From Pseudomonas mendocina (lineage in GTDB: Bacteria > Pseudomonadota > Gammaproteobacteria > Pseudomonadales > Pseudomonadaceae), in assembly GCF_003008615.1 (NCBI RefSeq), contig NZ_CP027657.1, positions 310,001 to 374,000 on the forward strand: a stretch of 64,000 nucleotides of DNA. The letters are read 5' to 3'. Shown here in pieces: positions 1 to 11,037 of the stretch. The position numbers were made by a program, and so were the translations under genes. The notes under the pieces were generated by a model. That model was not told the DNA's origin. It saw only the letters and a program-made list of their open reading frames with translations, and ran no database searches. The stretch's first letter is position 1; every line of letters starts with the position of its first letter.

Positions 1-125
1 GCGCACGACCTGGGCGGCTCCGCGTCCCCCTACAAAGGCCATCCGCGCCAGACATCAAGCCTTATTAGGCAATGTCCAAACCTTCGCTCCCGGATTGCAT
101 CCAGGATACCCACCAACAAGAATGA
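1..125. other. Left edge, no assignable gene
   Basis: The first 125 bases carry no gene I can identify. A rightward gene could end here: one forward frame reads into a stop near base 66, ahead of the hairpin at 126-151. Too little coding sequence is left to name it. Confidence 0.3.
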
Positions 126-152
126 AAAAACCGGCCCAAGAGCCGGTTTTTC
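126..152. terminator. Bidirectional rho-independent terminator
   Basis: A 10-bp perfect stem, AAAAACCGGC (126-135) and GCCGGTTTTT (142-151), closes a 6-base loop. It has T-runs on both strands, so it can end leftward sthA transcription (sthA stops at 261) and any rightward gene from outside the window. Confidence 0.8.
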
Positions 153-260
153 TTTGCTGCCGCCTGAGATGCTAGAAGCTCTCCCGATTCGGCCAGCGCC
201 ATTCGGAAGCTACCACCCAGCCTGTCTCCCCGACCGGCTCAGGCCGCCGGCCGGAGCCGC

Positions 261-1655
261 TCAAAAAAGCCGGTTGAGGCCGTCGAACGCCGCCACTCGA
301 TAGGCTTCCGCCATGGTCGGGTAGTTGAAGGTGGTGTTGATGAAGTACTTGATGGTGTTGGCTTCACCCTTCTGATTCATGATCGCCTGACCGATGTGGA
401 CGATCTCCGAAGCCTGGTAACCGAAGCAGTGCACACCTAGCACTTCCAGGGTTTCACGGTGGAACAGGATCTTCAGCATGCCCACCGGTTCGTGGGAAAT
501 CTGTGCCCGCGCCATGCCCTTGAAGAAAGCCTTGCCCACTTCATAAGGCACCTTGGCCTGAGTCAGCTCGCGCTCGGTTTTACCAATGGAGCTGATCTCG
601 GGAATGGTGTAGATGCCGGTAGGCACATCATTGACGAAACGCCAGCTGCCATTGTCGACGATGCTGCCGGCGGCCGAACGCCCCTGGTCGGAGGCAGCGC
701 TGGCCAGACTCGGCCAGCCGATCACGTCACCGGCAGCGTAGATGTTGCCGACTTCGGTGCGGTAGTGCTCGTCAACCTGGATCTGGCCACGGCTGTTGAC
801 CTTGATACCGATGTTCTCCAGACCCAGCAGGTCGGTGTTGCCGGTACGCCCGTTACACCACAACAGCGCATCGGCCTTGATCTTCTTGCCCGATTTGAGG
901 TGCAGGATGACCCCGTTGTCCAGCCCCTCGATGCGCTCGTAGTCTTCGTTGTGGCGAACCAGCACGTTGTTGTTACGCAGGTGATAACCGAGCGCATCGG
1001 AGATTTCTGCATCAAGGAAGCTGAGCAGTTGGTCGCGGTTGTCGATCAGATCCACCAGCACGCCCAGACCACTGAAGATCGAGGCGTACTCGCAACCGAT
1101 GACGCCTGCTCCGTAGATGATCAGACGGCGCGGCGTGTGACCGATGCTGAGAATGGTGTCGCTGTCATAGATACGCGGATGGCGGAAGTCGACATCCGCC
1201 GGGCGATAAGGCCGCGAGCCGGTGGCAATGACGACGTTCTTGGCGACCAGTTTCTCGACCGCACCGTTGAGGCAGACCACTTCGACGGTGTGCTCGTCGG
1301 AAAAGCTGGCAGTACCGAAATAGGTGTCGATGCGGTTGCGCGCGTAGTAGCCAGTACGCGAGGTGACCTGCTTGGCGATCACTTTCTCGGCGCTTTTGAG
1401 TACATCAGGGAAGGAGAACCAGCGCGGCTCGCCGATCTGGCGAAACATCGGATTGGTGTTGAACTGCATGATCTGCCGCACCGAGTGACGCAGCGCCTTG
1501 GAAGGAATGGTGCCAAGGTGGGTGCAGTTGCCGCCGACCAGGGGACGATTATCCACCACCGCCACCTTGCGCCCGGCCTTGGCCGCGTTCATCGCCGCGC
1601 CCTCGCCCGCAGGCCCGGAGCCCAGCACCACTACGTCATAGTTGTAGACCGCCAT
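261..1655 (-). CDS. sthA: Soluble pyridine nucleotide transhydrogenase
   Basis: A 464-residue cytoplasmic FAD enzyme that transfers hydride between NADPH and NAD+, rebalancing the two pools. The N-terminal FAD motif [17 protein letters not shown] lies near residues 12-28. A second dinucleotide motif, [13 protein letters not shown], lies near 182-194. The C-terminal dimerisation domain of the disulfide-reductase fold follows. In the redox position the sequence is [13 protein letters not shown], with one Cys instead of the CxxxxC pair, the hallmark of SthA against lipoamide dehydrogenase and glutathione reductase. Length and sequence match Pseudomonas SthA. A GAGGAG ribosome site lies 6 bases before the ATG. 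It is a single-gene unit ending toward the hairpin at 126-151. Confidence 0.96.
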   Translation of the reverse strand: MAVYNYDVVVLGSGPAGEGAAMNAAKAGRKVAVVDNRPLVGGNCTHLGTIPSKALRHSVRQIMQFNTNPMFRQIGEPRWFSFPDVLKSAEKVIAKQVTSRTGYYARNRIDTYFGTASFSDEHTVEVVCLNGAVEKLVAKNVVIATGSRPYRPADVDFRHPRIYDSDTILSIGHTPRRLIIYGAGVIGCEYASIFSGLGVLVDLIDNRDQLLSFLDAEISDALGYHLRNNNVLVRHNEDYERIEGLDNGVILHLKSGKKIKADALLWCNGRTGNTDLLGLENIGIKVNSRGQIQVDEHYRTEVGNIYAAGDVIGWPSLASAASDQGRSAAGSIVDNGSWRFVNDVPTGIYTIPEISSIGKTERELTQAKVPYEVGKAFFKGMARAQISHEPVGMLKILFHRETLEVLGVHCFGYQASEIVHIGQAIMNQKGEANTIKYFINTTFNYPTMAEAYRVAAFDGLNRLF

Positions 1656-1870
1656 CTAGCACTCCTCAAATTGTTGCGCCCCAGCACCAACCGCCGGCAT
1701 GCGCCAGGCCATTGGTGGGCGTGGATTATCGCGGGCCGCATGACGACTGGCAAAAACTTCCGGGGAAAATCTTCGCAGTCGCTCACCATGATACCCAGAG
1801 TGGCCGCCCTGATTGGCCAGCCACAGGAATCGGAACGCGCAGCATGACTCATCTGCGCGTTGTCCTGCCA

Positions 1871-2095
1871 TTATCGTTTGGTCGCGTCGTAGGCCAGGCT
1901 GCTGTCAGCCTCGTCCTCGGCATTGGCTTCTTCGCACTTGGTGCGATCACCACCGCAGATGGAGCATTCCTTCTCGATCCCCAGGTTGGCGATACCGCCG
2001 CAGGAACCGGCAATCGGCTTGCGCCCCATGAGCACGCCGACGGCCATGCCAAGCACGACCAGCAGCATGATGACGAATACCAGTAACCAGGTCAT
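1871..2095 (-). CDS. nqrM: Na+-NQR maturation protein NqrM
   Basis: A 74-residue protein with one N-terminal membrane helix (residues 3-23) and four cysteines (32, 44, 47, 54) in the pattern SCGG...CSICGGD...C typical of NqrM. The family is required for assembly of the iron centre held between NqrD and NqrE. It is the last gene of the leftward nqr operon, and its ATG overlaps the apbE stop by four bases (translational coupling). The tail after residue 55 is acidic and probably disordered. Length and position after apbE match the usual arrangement. Confidence 0.9.
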   Translation of the reverse strand: MTWLLVFVIMLLVVLGMAVGVLMGRKPIAGSCGGIANLGIEKECSICGGDRTKCEEANAEDEADSSLAYDATKR

Positions 2096-3120
2096 GGTTT
2101 CTCTCCTTGCGCTCCGAAAAGCGCATCGAATGCCGGCGTGCTGCGAGTGCTGAAACCTTCACCCTCACGGGTAATGAAGAAGGCGGCAATCTGCTCACGT
2201 TCGGCGAATGCATAGCCCCGATCCGGGCCAAGCACCATTAATACGGTAGACAACCCATCGGCATGCAGCGCCGACGGAACGATGACGGTGACAGCCGCCA
2301 GACGGTGATTGATCGGCGCCCCGCTCGACGGATCGAGGGTGTGCGAGTAGCGCTGACCGTTCTCCTCGAAGTAGTTGCGGTAGTCACCGGAAGTGGAAAC
2401 CCCGTAACCATCCAGCTCGATGATCCGCTGCGCCACACGCTGATCGTCACGCGGCTCTTCCAGCGCGATTCGCCAGGGCGAGCCATCGGGCTTGCGCCCC
2501 ACGGCCTTGAGTTCACCGGTAGCCTCGACCATATAACTGCGGACACCTTTGCGATGGAGCAGTTCACCAATGCTGTCCACGGCATAGCCGGCGGCGATGG
2601 CATTGAAATCCACCTCCACAGCGGCGTCTTTGCACAGTTGTTGTCCGTCGATACGCAGGTGCTCGTGCCCTACGCGCTGGCGCACTTCGGCCAGGGCTTC
2701 GGCACTCGGCACGCGCTCGCCCTGCCCTTTGGGGCCAAAGCCCCAAAGGTTGAGTAGCGGCTCCAGGGTCAGGTCGAAGGCACCGTCACTGACCTGCGAC
2801 AGCTCCTTGCCATAACGCACCAGCATCAACACCGGCTCGGGCATGGTCTGACAGGTTCCGGCCGGCGCATCGTTGAAGCGCTCGATATCGGAATCCTTGC
2901 GGTAGGTGGACATCTGCTCGTCCAGCTCGGCGAGAAACGCTTCCACCTCGAGCTGCAGCTCATGGGGTTGCGGCGCACCGGAACTGCGCACGTACTTCAC
3001 CGTGTAGGTACTGCCCATGGTCGGGCCGCCAAAGCTTTCCAGGGTGTCGGAAAACAAGCAGCCCGTCAGGGCTGCCGCTAATGCGGCAGCGATGACGGGC
3101 TTGATGATGCGTAGGGCCAT
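2092..3120 (-). CDS. apbE: FAD:protein FMN transferase ApbE
   Basis: A periplasmic lipoprotein that uses FAD to attach FMN covalently to threonines in NqrB and NqrC. The chosen ATG at 3120 gives 342 residues with a lipoprotein signal peptide ending in the lipobox LTGC (Cys near residue 21). The mature part starts with the family motif GGPTMGSTYTVKY. Later come DFNAIAAGYAVD and THTLDP-like motifs (SHTLDPSSGAPI), characteristic of the flavin-transferase fold. An upstream extension of the frame would destroy the signal peptide. It sits between nqrF (1-base gap) and nqrM (4-base overlap). Confidence 0.95.
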   Translation of the reverse strand: MALRIIKPVIAAALAAALTGCLFSDTLESFGGPTMGSTYTVKYVRSSGAPQPHELQLEVEAFLAELDEQMSTYRKDSDIERFNDAPAGTCQTMPEPVLMLVRYGKELSQVSDGAFDLTLEPLLNLWGFGPKGQGERVPSAEALAEVRQRVGHEHLRIDGQQLCKDAAVEVDFNAIAAGYAVDSIGELLHRKGVRSYMVEATGELKAVGRKPDGSPWRIALEEPRDDQRVAQRIIELDGYGVSTSGDYRNYFEENGQRYSHTLDPSSGAPINHRLAAVTVIVPSALHADGLSTVLMVLGPDRGYAFAEREQIAAFFITREGEGFSTRSTPAFDALFGAQGEKP

Positions 3121-3121
3121 A

Positions 3122-4345
3122 TCAGCCGCCGAAGTCGTCGAGCAGGATGTTGTCACGCTCGACGCCCAGATCCACCAGCATCTTGATCACGGCGGCGTTC
3201 ATCATGGGTGGACCGCACATGTAGAACTCGCAATCCTCAGGAGCCGGGTGATCCTTGAGGTAGTTCTCGTACAGCACGTTGTGGATGAAGCCGGTGTAAC
3301 CGGTCCAGTTATCTTCGGGCTGCGGGTCGGACAGTGCCAGGTGCCACTTGAAGTTTTCGTTCTCGGCCTGCAGCTGGTCGTACTCCTCGACGTAGAAGGC
3401 CTCGCGCATGGAGCGCGCGCCGTACCAGAAGCTGATCTTGCGCTTGGAGTTCAGGCGCTTGAGCTGGTCGAAGATGTGCGAACGCATCGGCGCCATGCCG
3501 GCACCACCGCCGATAAAGACCATCTCGGCATCGGTGTCCTTGGCGAAGAACTCGCCGAACGGCCCGTACACGGTGACCTTGTCACCTGGCTTGAGGCTGA
3601 ACACCCAGGACGACATCTTGCCTGGCGGTAGGTGATCCTTGCCCGGGGGCGGCGACGCGATACGGATGTTGAACTTCACCAGCCCGCGCTCTTCCGGGTA
3701 GTTAGCCATGGAGTAGGCACGGATCACGGTCTCGTCGACCTTGGACACGTACTTCCATTGGTTGAACTTGTCCCAGTCGCCGCGATACTCCTCCTGCACA
3801 TCGAAGTCCTTGTAGTGCACGGTGTGCGGCGGGCACTCCAGCTGCACGTAACCACCGGCGCGGAAATCGACGTTCTCGCCTTCCGGCAGCTTGAGCGTCA
3901 GCTCCTTGATGAAGGTCGCGACGTTCGGGTTGGACTCGACGGTGCATTCCCACTTCTTCACACCGAAGACTTCTTCCGGAACCTCGATCTTCATGTCCTG
4001 CTTGACCGGAGTCTGGCAGGACAGACGCCAGCCCTCACGAGCCTCGCGCTTATTGAAGTGCGACTCCTCGGTGGACAGCATCTCGCCGCCACCGCTCTCG
4101 ACGATGCACTTGCACTGCGCGCAGGTGCCGCCGCCGCCGCAGGCGGAAGACAGGAAGATGTCGTTCTCGGCCAGGGTCTGCAGCAGCTTGCCGCCAGCCG
4201 GAACGGTAATGGTGCGTTCGCCATTGATCTCGATGTTCACGTCGCCGCTGGACACCAGGCGCGCGCGAGCCATGAGGATCACCGCCACCAGGGCGACGAT
4301 GACCCCGGTGAACATGGCGACTGCCACTAGAATCTCGAAAGCCAT
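3122..4345 (-). CDS. nqrF: Na+-NQR subunit F (NADH dehydrogenase subunit)
   Basis: The 407-residue electron-entry subunit: it oxidises NADH on FAD and passes electrons to a [2Fe-2S] cluster. One N-terminal membrane helix spans residues 4-26. The ferredoxin domain has cluster ligands Cys69, Cys75, Cys78 and Cys110 ([11 protein letters not shown] ... SC). The C-terminal ferredoxin-reductase domain has the flavin motif RAYSMANYP and the nucleotide-binding [16 protein letters not shown], and ends with the conserved LLDDFGG. It is full length and follows nqrE by 10 bases. Confidence 0.97.
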   Translation of the reverse strand: MAFEILVAVAMFTGVIVALVAVILMARARLVSSGDVNIEINGERTITVPAGGKLLQTLAENDIFLSSACGGGGTCAQCKCIVESGGGEMLSTEESHFNKREAREGWRLSCQTPVKQDMKIEVPEEVFGVKKWECTVESNPNVATFIKELTLKLPEGENVDFRAGGYVQLECPPHTVHYKDFDVQEEYRGDWDKFNQWKYVSKVDETVIRAYSMANYPEERGLVKFNIRIASPPPGKDHLPPGKMSSWVFSLKPGDKVTVYGPFGEFFAKDTDAEMVFIGGGAGMAPMRSHIFDQLKRLNSKRKISFWYGARSMREAFYVEEYDQLQAENENFKWHLALSDPQPEDNWTGYTGFIHNVLYENYLKDHPAPEDCEFYMCGPPMMNAAVIKMLVDLGVERDNILLDDFGG

Positions 4346-4355
4346 TAGTAACCCC

Positions 4356-4964
4356 TTACAGCTGTACGCCGGAGAACGACATGAAGCCCAGCGACATCAG
4401 GCCGACGGTGATGAAGGTCAGGCCCAGGCCACGCAGCCCGGCGGGCGGATCGCTGTACTTGAGCTTCTCGCGGATGGCGGCCAGCAGGATGATCGCCAGG
4501 GCCCAGGAGACGCCAGCACCGGCGCCGTAGACCACGCTCTCGGTGAAGTTGTAATCACGCTCGACCATGAACAACGTGCCGCCGAAGATGGCGCAGTGCA
4601 CAGTGATCAGTGGCAGGAAGATACCCAGTGCGTTGTAGAGCGCAGGCAGATACTTATCGAGCACCATCTCCATGATCTGCACCACTGCGGCAATCAGGCC
4701 GATGTAGCAGATCAGGCCGAGGAAGCTCAGATCGGTATCCGGCATGCCGGCCCAGCTCAGCGCGCCTTCCTTGAGCAGATAGACGTAGAGCAGGTTGTTC
4801 AGCGGCACGGTGATGACCATCACCACGATCACCGTCAGGCCCAGCATCAAGGAGGTCTCGACCTTCTTGGAAATCGCCAGGAAGGTACACATGCCGAGGA
4901 AGAACGCCAGTGCCATGTTCTCGATGAACACCGCACGGACGAACAGGCTGATGTAGTGTTCCAT
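4356..4964 (-). CDS. nqrE: Na+-NQR subunit E
   Basis: A 202-residue integral membrane subunit with six predicted helices. It is a homologue of RnfA and NqrD and helps form the Na+ channel and the intramembrane iron centre with NqrD. The N-terminus [28 protein letters not shown] is highly conserved in the family (only part needed for recognition). Cysteines near residues 26 and 120 lie in the membrane segments expected to ligate the iron site. Its start overlaps the nqrD stop by one base, consistent with coupled translation. Confidence 0.96.
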   Translation of the reverse strand: MEHYISLFVRAVFIENMALAFFLGMCTFLAISKKVETSLMLGLTVIVVMVITVPLNNLLYVYLLKEGALSWAGMPDTDLSFLGLICYIGLIAAVVQIMEMVLDKYLPALYNALGIFLPLITVHCAIFGGTLFMVERDYNFTESVVYGAGAGVSWALAIILLAAIREKLKYSDPPAGLRGLGLTFITVGLMSLGFMSFSGVQL

Positions 4965-5632
4965 TAATAGGCCTCCTCATTCTTGACCTGCGGTGCCATG
5001 CGGTACTCGACCTTTTCCACTTGCTCGGTCTTGTAGCTACGCAGGGCCCAGATGAACAGGCCGATCAGGAAGAACGCCGACGGCGGCAGCAGCAGCAGAC
5101 CGTTGGGTTGATACCAGCCACCGTTGTTGACGGTTTCCAGAATCTGATAGCCCAGCAGCGAGCCCGCACCGAACAGTTCGCGCACCACACCCAGAGCGAT
5201 CAGCATGGCGCTGTAGCCCAGACCGTTGCCGATACCGTCGACGAACGAGGCGACCGGCGGGTTGGACATGGCGAAGGCTTCGGCACGGCCCATCACGATG
5301 CAGTTGGTGATGATCAGGCCGACGAATACCGATAGGCGCTGACTCAGGCTATAGGCATAGGCCTTGAGGAACTGGTCTACAACGATCACCAGCGACGCGA
5401 TGATCACCACCTGGGCGATCATGCGGATGGAGCCGGGAATCTGGCTACGCACCAGCGAGATGAAGAAACCGGAAAAACCGGTGACCAGGGTCAGGGCGAT
5501 GGACAGTACCAGCGCCGTACTCAGGCTGGAGGTGACCGCCAGCGCCGAGCAGATGCCGAGGATCTGCAGGCCGATCGGGTTCTTGTTCAGAATCGGATCG
5601 AGCAACAGTTCTTTCATGGTGGGTTTGGACAT
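4964..5632 (-). CDS. nqrD: Na+-NQR subunit D
   Basis: A 222-residue, six-helix membrane subunit, paralogous to NqrE. It has the conserved start ([20 protein letters not shown]) and the central [18 protein letters not shown] segment, whose Cys contributes to the iron centre shared with NqrE. The C-terminal tail is cytoplasmic and charged. It is in the middle of the leftward nqr operon, three bases after nqrC. Confidence 0.96.
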   Translation of the reverse strand: MSKPTMKELLLDPILNKNPIGLQILGICSALAVTSSLSTALVLSIALTLVTGFSGFFISLVRSQIPGSIRMIAQVVIIASLVIVVDQFLKAYAYSLSQRLSVFVGLIITNCIVMGRAEAFAMSNPPVASFVDGIGNGLGYSAMLIALGVVRELFGAGSLLGYQILETVNNGGWYQPNGLLLLPPSAFFLIGLFIWALRSYKTEQVEKVEYRMAPQVKNEEAY

Positions 5633-5635
5633 GGA

Positions 5636-6421
5636 TCAAGCCTCCCCTGCGGCCAGCTTCTTGAGGAACGGACCGAAGCCGTCCTCGCCAAGCCAGAACT
5701 GAATCATGTGAGTGACGCCGTTGCCGGTGAGGGTCGCGCCTGCGATGGCGTCAACCTGGTAGTCAGCCTGCGGGTTTTCCGGATTGACGCTGCCCTTGAT
5801 CACGCGCAGAGCAGCCTCACCATCGTCGTAGACTTTCTTGCCGACCCACTTGGCTTGCCAATTGGGGTTGTCGATCTCACCACCGAGGCCGGGCGTCTCA
5901 CCATGCTGGTAGAAACCCAGACCGGCGACAGTATCGAGATCCGGCTGCAGCGCGACGAAACCGTACATGGTCGACCACAGGCCATAACCACGAACCGGCA
6001 GGATCAGGCGATCCATCTGGCCATCGTGCTCGATCACGTAGACCACCGCGTAGTGCTCCAGACGACGGATCGAGGCGATATCGCGAGCTGCCGGAATGGT
6101 GCTGGACAGCCCCATATCCTTGGCGGACTTGTTCTGATCGAAGGTGTGCGGGTCATGCGCATCGCTGAACTGACCGCTGCGCATGTCAACCAGACGCGGG
6201 GTGACCTTGGCGCTGAAGACCTCACGAATCTCGTCGTTGGACATGCCTGGCTGCCACAGCCCGGCGATTTCCAGCACAGCGCGCTGGCGATCGACCAGGG
6301 CGTTTTCCTGCTGGGCCGGACGCAGGATCAGTGCAGCGGCCGATACAGCGATCGAGCACACCAGGCACATGACCAGCGCCACCACCAGGGTGCGGACAGG
6401 AGTTTCTTTGATTTTAGACAT
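5636..6421 (-). CDS. nqrC: Na+-NQR subunit C (covalent FMN)
   Basis: A 261-residue subunit with one N-terminal helix (residues 10-33) and a large periplasmic FMN-binding domain. The ApbE target lies in [13 protein letters not shown], with Thr230 the predicted FMN-phosphothreonine. The residue two before Ala-Thr is Gly preceded by Ala, where I recall Ser in the usual SGAT motif. The ETPGLGGEI segment is also characteristic. Its start overlaps the nqrB stop by 8 bases. Confidence 0.96.
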   Translation of the reverse strand: MSKIKETPVRTLVVALVMCLVCSIAVSAAALILRPAQQENALVDRQRAVLEIAGLWQPGMSNDEIREVFSAKVTPRLVDMRSGQFSDAHDPHTFDQNKSAKDMGLSSTIPAARDIASIRRLEHYAVVYVIEHDGQMDRLILPVRGYGLWSTMYGFVALQPDLDTVAGLGFYQHGETPGLGGEIDNPNWQAKWVGKKVYDDGEAALRVIKGSVNPENPQADYQVDAIAGATLTGNGVTHMIQFWLGEDGFGPFLKKLAAGEA

Positions 6422-7625
6422 TACGTGCCAGCCTCCGCTTGACGTTGGCCCGTACCACGTAGTGGTCGATCAGGGGCGCACACAGGTTGCCGAACAGGAT
6501 CGCCAGCATCATGCCTTCCGGGAACGCCGGGTTGACCACACGAATCACGGTGACCAGCAGGCCGATGACGATGCCGAAGATCCACTTGCCGGTATTGGTC
6601 ATGGAAGCCGACACAGGGTCGGTGGCCATGAAGATCATGCCGAAGGCGAAGCCGCCGGTGACCAGATGCCAATACCACGGCATGGCGAATAGCGAGTTGG
6701 TTTCCGAACCGATGACGTTGAACAGCGTGGCGGTGGCGATCATGCCGATCATCACACCACTGACGATGCGCCACGAAGCGATCTTGGTCAGCAGCAGGAA
6801 CGCACCACCGAGCAGAATGGCAGCAGTGCTGGTCTCACCGATCGAGCCTGGCATCAGACCAATGAACGCTTGAGTCCAGGTCAGTCCACCGTCGATCACG
6901 CCCTGGATGCCAGACGCCGCAGCGGTGTTGAGTGCAGTCGCGCCGGCGAAGCCGTCTACCGACGTCCAGACTTCCTCACCGGAAATCTGCGCCGGATAGG
7001 CGAAGAACAGGAAGGCGCGGCCAACCAATGCAGGGTTGAGGAAGTTCTTGCCGGTACCCCCGAAGATTTCCTTGCCGATCACGACACCGAAGCTGATGCC
7101 CATGGCCACCTGCCAGAGTGGAATGCTCGGGGGCAGGATCAGAGCGAACAGCACGGACGTGACGAAGAAGCCTTCGTTGACCTCATGCTTGCGAATCGAG
7201 GCGAACAGCACTTCCCAGAAACCACCGACGATGAAGGCCGTCAGATAGATGGGCAGGAAGTACGCCGCCCCCTGGATGAAGTTGTCCCATAGACTGCTCG
7301 GGTCGAAACCGCCCAACGCACCGATGAGGCCGAAGCGCCAGCCCTCCTGCGCAGCCAGCAGATCCGGGCTCTGCGCATAGACCAGGTTGGCCTGGTAGCC
7401 GATGTTCCACATGCCGAAGAACATGGCCGGGAAGGTGCAAGCCCAGACGGTGATCATCATGCGCTTGAGGTCGATGCCATCACGCACGTGAGCAGTGGTA
7501 CGAGTCACGCTGCCAGGACGATAGAAGAAGGTGTCCACGGCTTCGTACAAGGCATACCACTTCTCGTACTTGCCGCCCTTCTCGAAGTTGTGCTCGATCT
7601 TGTCGAGGAATTCACGCACACCCAT
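6414..7625 (-). CDS. nqrB: Na+-NQR subunit B (covalent FMN, Na+ path)
   Basis: A multi-helix membrane subunit (403 residues from the ATG at 7625) carrying riboflavin and covalent FMN and forming much of the Na+ pathway. The ApbE site is DGFAGATAL, with Thr230 as predicted target. A TTG two codons upstream is possible, but the ATG has a strong GGAGG site 8 bases away (GGAGGGTTGAGC before ATG). It starts just after the nqrA stop and overlaps nqrC by 8 bases. The start [20 protein letters not shown] is typical of Pseudomonas NqrB. Confidence 0.96.
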   Translation of the reverse strand: MGVREFLDKIEHNFEKGGKYEKWYALYEAVDTFFYRPGSVTRTTAHVRDGIDLKRMMITVWACTFPAMFFGMWNIGYQANLVYAQSPDLLAAQEGWRFGLIGALGGFDPSSLWDNFIQGAAYFLPIYLTAFIVGGFWEVLFASIRKHEVNEGFFVTSVLFALILPPSIPLWQVAMGISFGVVIGKEIFGGTGKNFLNPALVGRAFLFFAYPAQISGEEVWTSVDGFAGATALNTAAASGIQGVIDGGLTWTQAFIGLMPGSIGETSTAAILLGGAFLLLTKIASWRIVSGVMIGMIATATLFNVIGSETNSLFAMPWYWHLVTGGFAFGMIFMATDPVSASMTNTGKWIFGIVIGLLVTVIRVVNPAFPEGMMLAILFGNLCAPLIDHYVVRANVKRRLARNV

Positions 7626-7627
7626 GC

Positions 7628-8986
<1,359 letters not shown>

Positions 8987-9099
8987 TTATAAAAATTTTA
9001 ATTAGGTGACGGAGGGTCGGAAGACCCAAAGCAATGAACCACGTCAACCCTTTGGGTGACATGGACAGCAAGACCGAAACCGGGTGAGAAATCCGCCCG

Positions 9100-9128
9100 A
9101 TTATAAATATCCCCCCCCACCCTGACCA
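9100..9128 (-). promoter_or_regulatory. Candidate nqr operon promoter with G8 tract in spacer
   Basis: On the minus strand, TGGTCA (9,128-9,123; four of six matches to TTGACA) is followed after exactly 17 bases by a perfect TATAAT (9,105-9,100). Eight consecutive G residues (9,118-9,111) lie inside the spacer. It points at nqrA, 135 bases downstream. Assigned by motif only. Confidence 0.5.
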
Positions 9129-9393
9129 CCCAAGCGCTTGTTTTTTTAGCCATTTGGTAACAGCTGGCAACAGTCTTGCATCTGTCAGGACGTGTCCAGC
9201 CGGTCACGTTCGGATACGAGACAGCCCCCTGCCAACTCCCCCAAAACCAGCCACCACGCGGGATGCGGCGTTATGACGCAGAGACGTAAAGAGAGGTCAC
9301 CGCCCCTACAAAGAGCGATAAAAAACTCTGAAAAAAATTCTTAAATTTTCCTCGCGCCGCAGGGGAATTTGCCCACCTAAAACGACAGGCAAT

Positions 9394-9425
9394 AAAAAAC
9401 GGGAGCCGAAGCTCCCGTTTCTTTT
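9394..9425 (-). terminator. Terminator of gap
   Basis: A 10-bp stem AAACGGGAGC (397-406 of the 9,000 block) pairs with GCTCCCGTTT (411-420) around a CGAA/TTCG tetraloop, followed on the minus strand by TTTTTTATT. It lies just past the gap stop codon. Confidence 0.85.
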
Positions 9426-9440
9426 CACGCTAACCAGCTA

Positions 9441-10889
9441 TCAGCGCGGGAAAGCTGGCGGGTTGACCCCAGCCATGTCTTCCATCACGCGAACCACCTG
9501 GCAGCTATAGCCAAACTCGTTGTCGTACCAGACGTACAGCACGACACGGTTATCGTTGGCGATGGTGGCCTCGGCATCAACCACGCCAGCGTGACGCGAA
9601 CCAACGAAGTCAGTCGAGACCACTTCCTGCGAACTGACGAAGTCGATCTGCTTCTGCAGATCCGAGTGCATGGCCATCTGGCGCAGGTACTCGTTGATCT
9701 CTTCGCGAGTGGTGGCCTTCTCCAGATTCAGATTCAGAATGGCCATCGAAACGTTCGGCGTCGGCACACGAATGGCGTTACCGGTCAGCTTGCCTTTCAG
9801 CACCGGCAGCGCCTTGGCAGCAGCGGTAGCGGCGCCGGTTTCGGTGATGACCATGTTCAGCGCGGCGCTACGACCACGACGACTGCCCTTGTGGAAGTTG
9901 TCGATCAGGTTCTGGTCGTTGGTGTACGAGTGAACGGTCTCGACGTGACCGTTGACAATACCGTACTGATCATTGACCGCCTTGAGCACCGGCACGATGG
10001 CGTTGGTGGTGCAGGAGGCAGCGGAAATGATCTTGTCCTCAGCGGTGATTTCGCTGTGGTTGATGCCATGCACGATGTTCTTCAGAGCGCCCTTGCCCGG
10101 TGCGGTGAGAACCACGCGATCGACACCCGGGCAGGCCAGGTGCTGGCCCAGGCCTTCGGCATCACGCCATACGCCGGTGTTGTCTACCAGCAGCGCGTTC
10201 TTGATACCGTACTGTGTGTAGTCGACTTCCTTCGGCTCCTTGGCGTAGATCACCTGAATCAGGTTGCCATTGGCGGTCAGGGTGTTGTTCTCTTCATCGA
10301 TGGTGATGGTGCCGTTGAACTTGCCATGCACCGAGTCACGACGCAGCAGACTGGCACGCTTGACCAGATCGTTGCTCGCGCCCTTGCGCACGACGATAGC
10401 GCGCAGACGCAGGCCATCACCGCCGCCGGTCTTCTCGATCAGGATTCGCGCCAGCAGGCGACCGATGCGGCCGAAACCGTACAGAACCACGTCGGTGCCT
10501 TCACGGCCGGAACCATTCTGCTTGCCGACCACGTCGTCCAGCTCGTCCTTGACGAACTGCTCGACGCTGCGACCAGCGCCTTCAGCCTTGAACTTGGCAA
10601 CCAGCTTGCCCAGGTCGACGGAGGCGGCGCCCAGTTTGAGCTCGCTCATCGCCTTGAGCATGGGGAAGGTGTCGTGCACCGACAGCTCGGCATCTTCAGC
10701 CAGGCGGTGACGGGCAAAACGGTGAGCCTTGAGGATGTCGATAACCGAACGGTTGATCAGGCCACGGCCATAGATCGAGGTCACCACATTATTGTTGCGA
10801 TAGAGCTGACCAATCAGCGGAATCATCGCTTCTGCGAGGGCTTCACGATCAATCCATTCACCGAGACACTGGTCGGGCTTCTGAGTCAC
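9441..10889 (-). CDS. gap: Glyceraldehyde-3-phosphate dehydrogenase, long form
   Basis: Interconverts glyceraldehyde-3-phosphate and 1,3-bisphosphoglycerate. At 482 residues it is about 130 longer than ordinary GAPDH. An N-terminal helical extension (1-130) precedes the Rossmann motif GFGRIGR (138-144) and the catalytic segment SAASCTTNA with Cys293. The GTG at 10,889 is chosen because GGAAGG lies 8 bases upstream and the product then begins TQKPDQCLGEWIDRE, as I recall for the P. aeruginosa homologue. An ATG six codons earlier (10,907) lacks a good site. The gene is monocistronic and divergent from mfd. A role in gluconeogenesis is inferred for this class, not shown here. Confidence 0.93.
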   Translation of the reverse strand: MTQKPDQCLGEWIDREALAEAMIPLIGQLYRNNNVVTSIYGRGLINRSVIDILKAHRFARHRLAEDAELSVHDTFPMLKAMSELKLGAASVDLGKLVAKFKAEGAGRSVEQFVKDELDDVVGKQNGSGREGTDVVLYGFGRIGRLLARILIEKTGGGDGLRLRAIVVRKGASNDLVKRASLLRRDSVHGKFNGTITIDEENNTLTANGNLIQVIYAKEPKEVDYTQYGIKNALLVDNTGVWRDAEGLGQHLACPGVDRVVLTAPGKGALKNIVHGINHSEITAEDKIISAASCTTNAIVPVLKAVNDQYGIVNGHVETVHSYTNDQNLIDNFHKGSRRGRSAALNMVITETGAATAAAKALPVLKGKLTGNAIRVPTPNVSMAILNLNLEKATTREEINEYLRQMAMHSDLQKQIDFVSSQEVVSTDFVGSRHAGVVDAEATIANDNRVVLYVWYDNEFGYSCQVVRVMEDMAGVNPPAFPR

Positions 10890-11037
10890 GGGCAGTACCT
10901 TCCACATGTAGGGGCTGAAAAAAGGGGCTACATTATGACGGTGCTTGTTGCCTGGAGCAATGCGCGCCTGTCGACACTGACACCATCGCCCCGCCCCGCT
11001 ACAATCGGCGCCCTGTCCGAGCAACCTTGAGCCGCCC

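Noticed and set aside
459..1847. A 462-residue open frame opposite sthA
   Set aside because: Antisense shadow; sthA is unmistakable on the minus strand.
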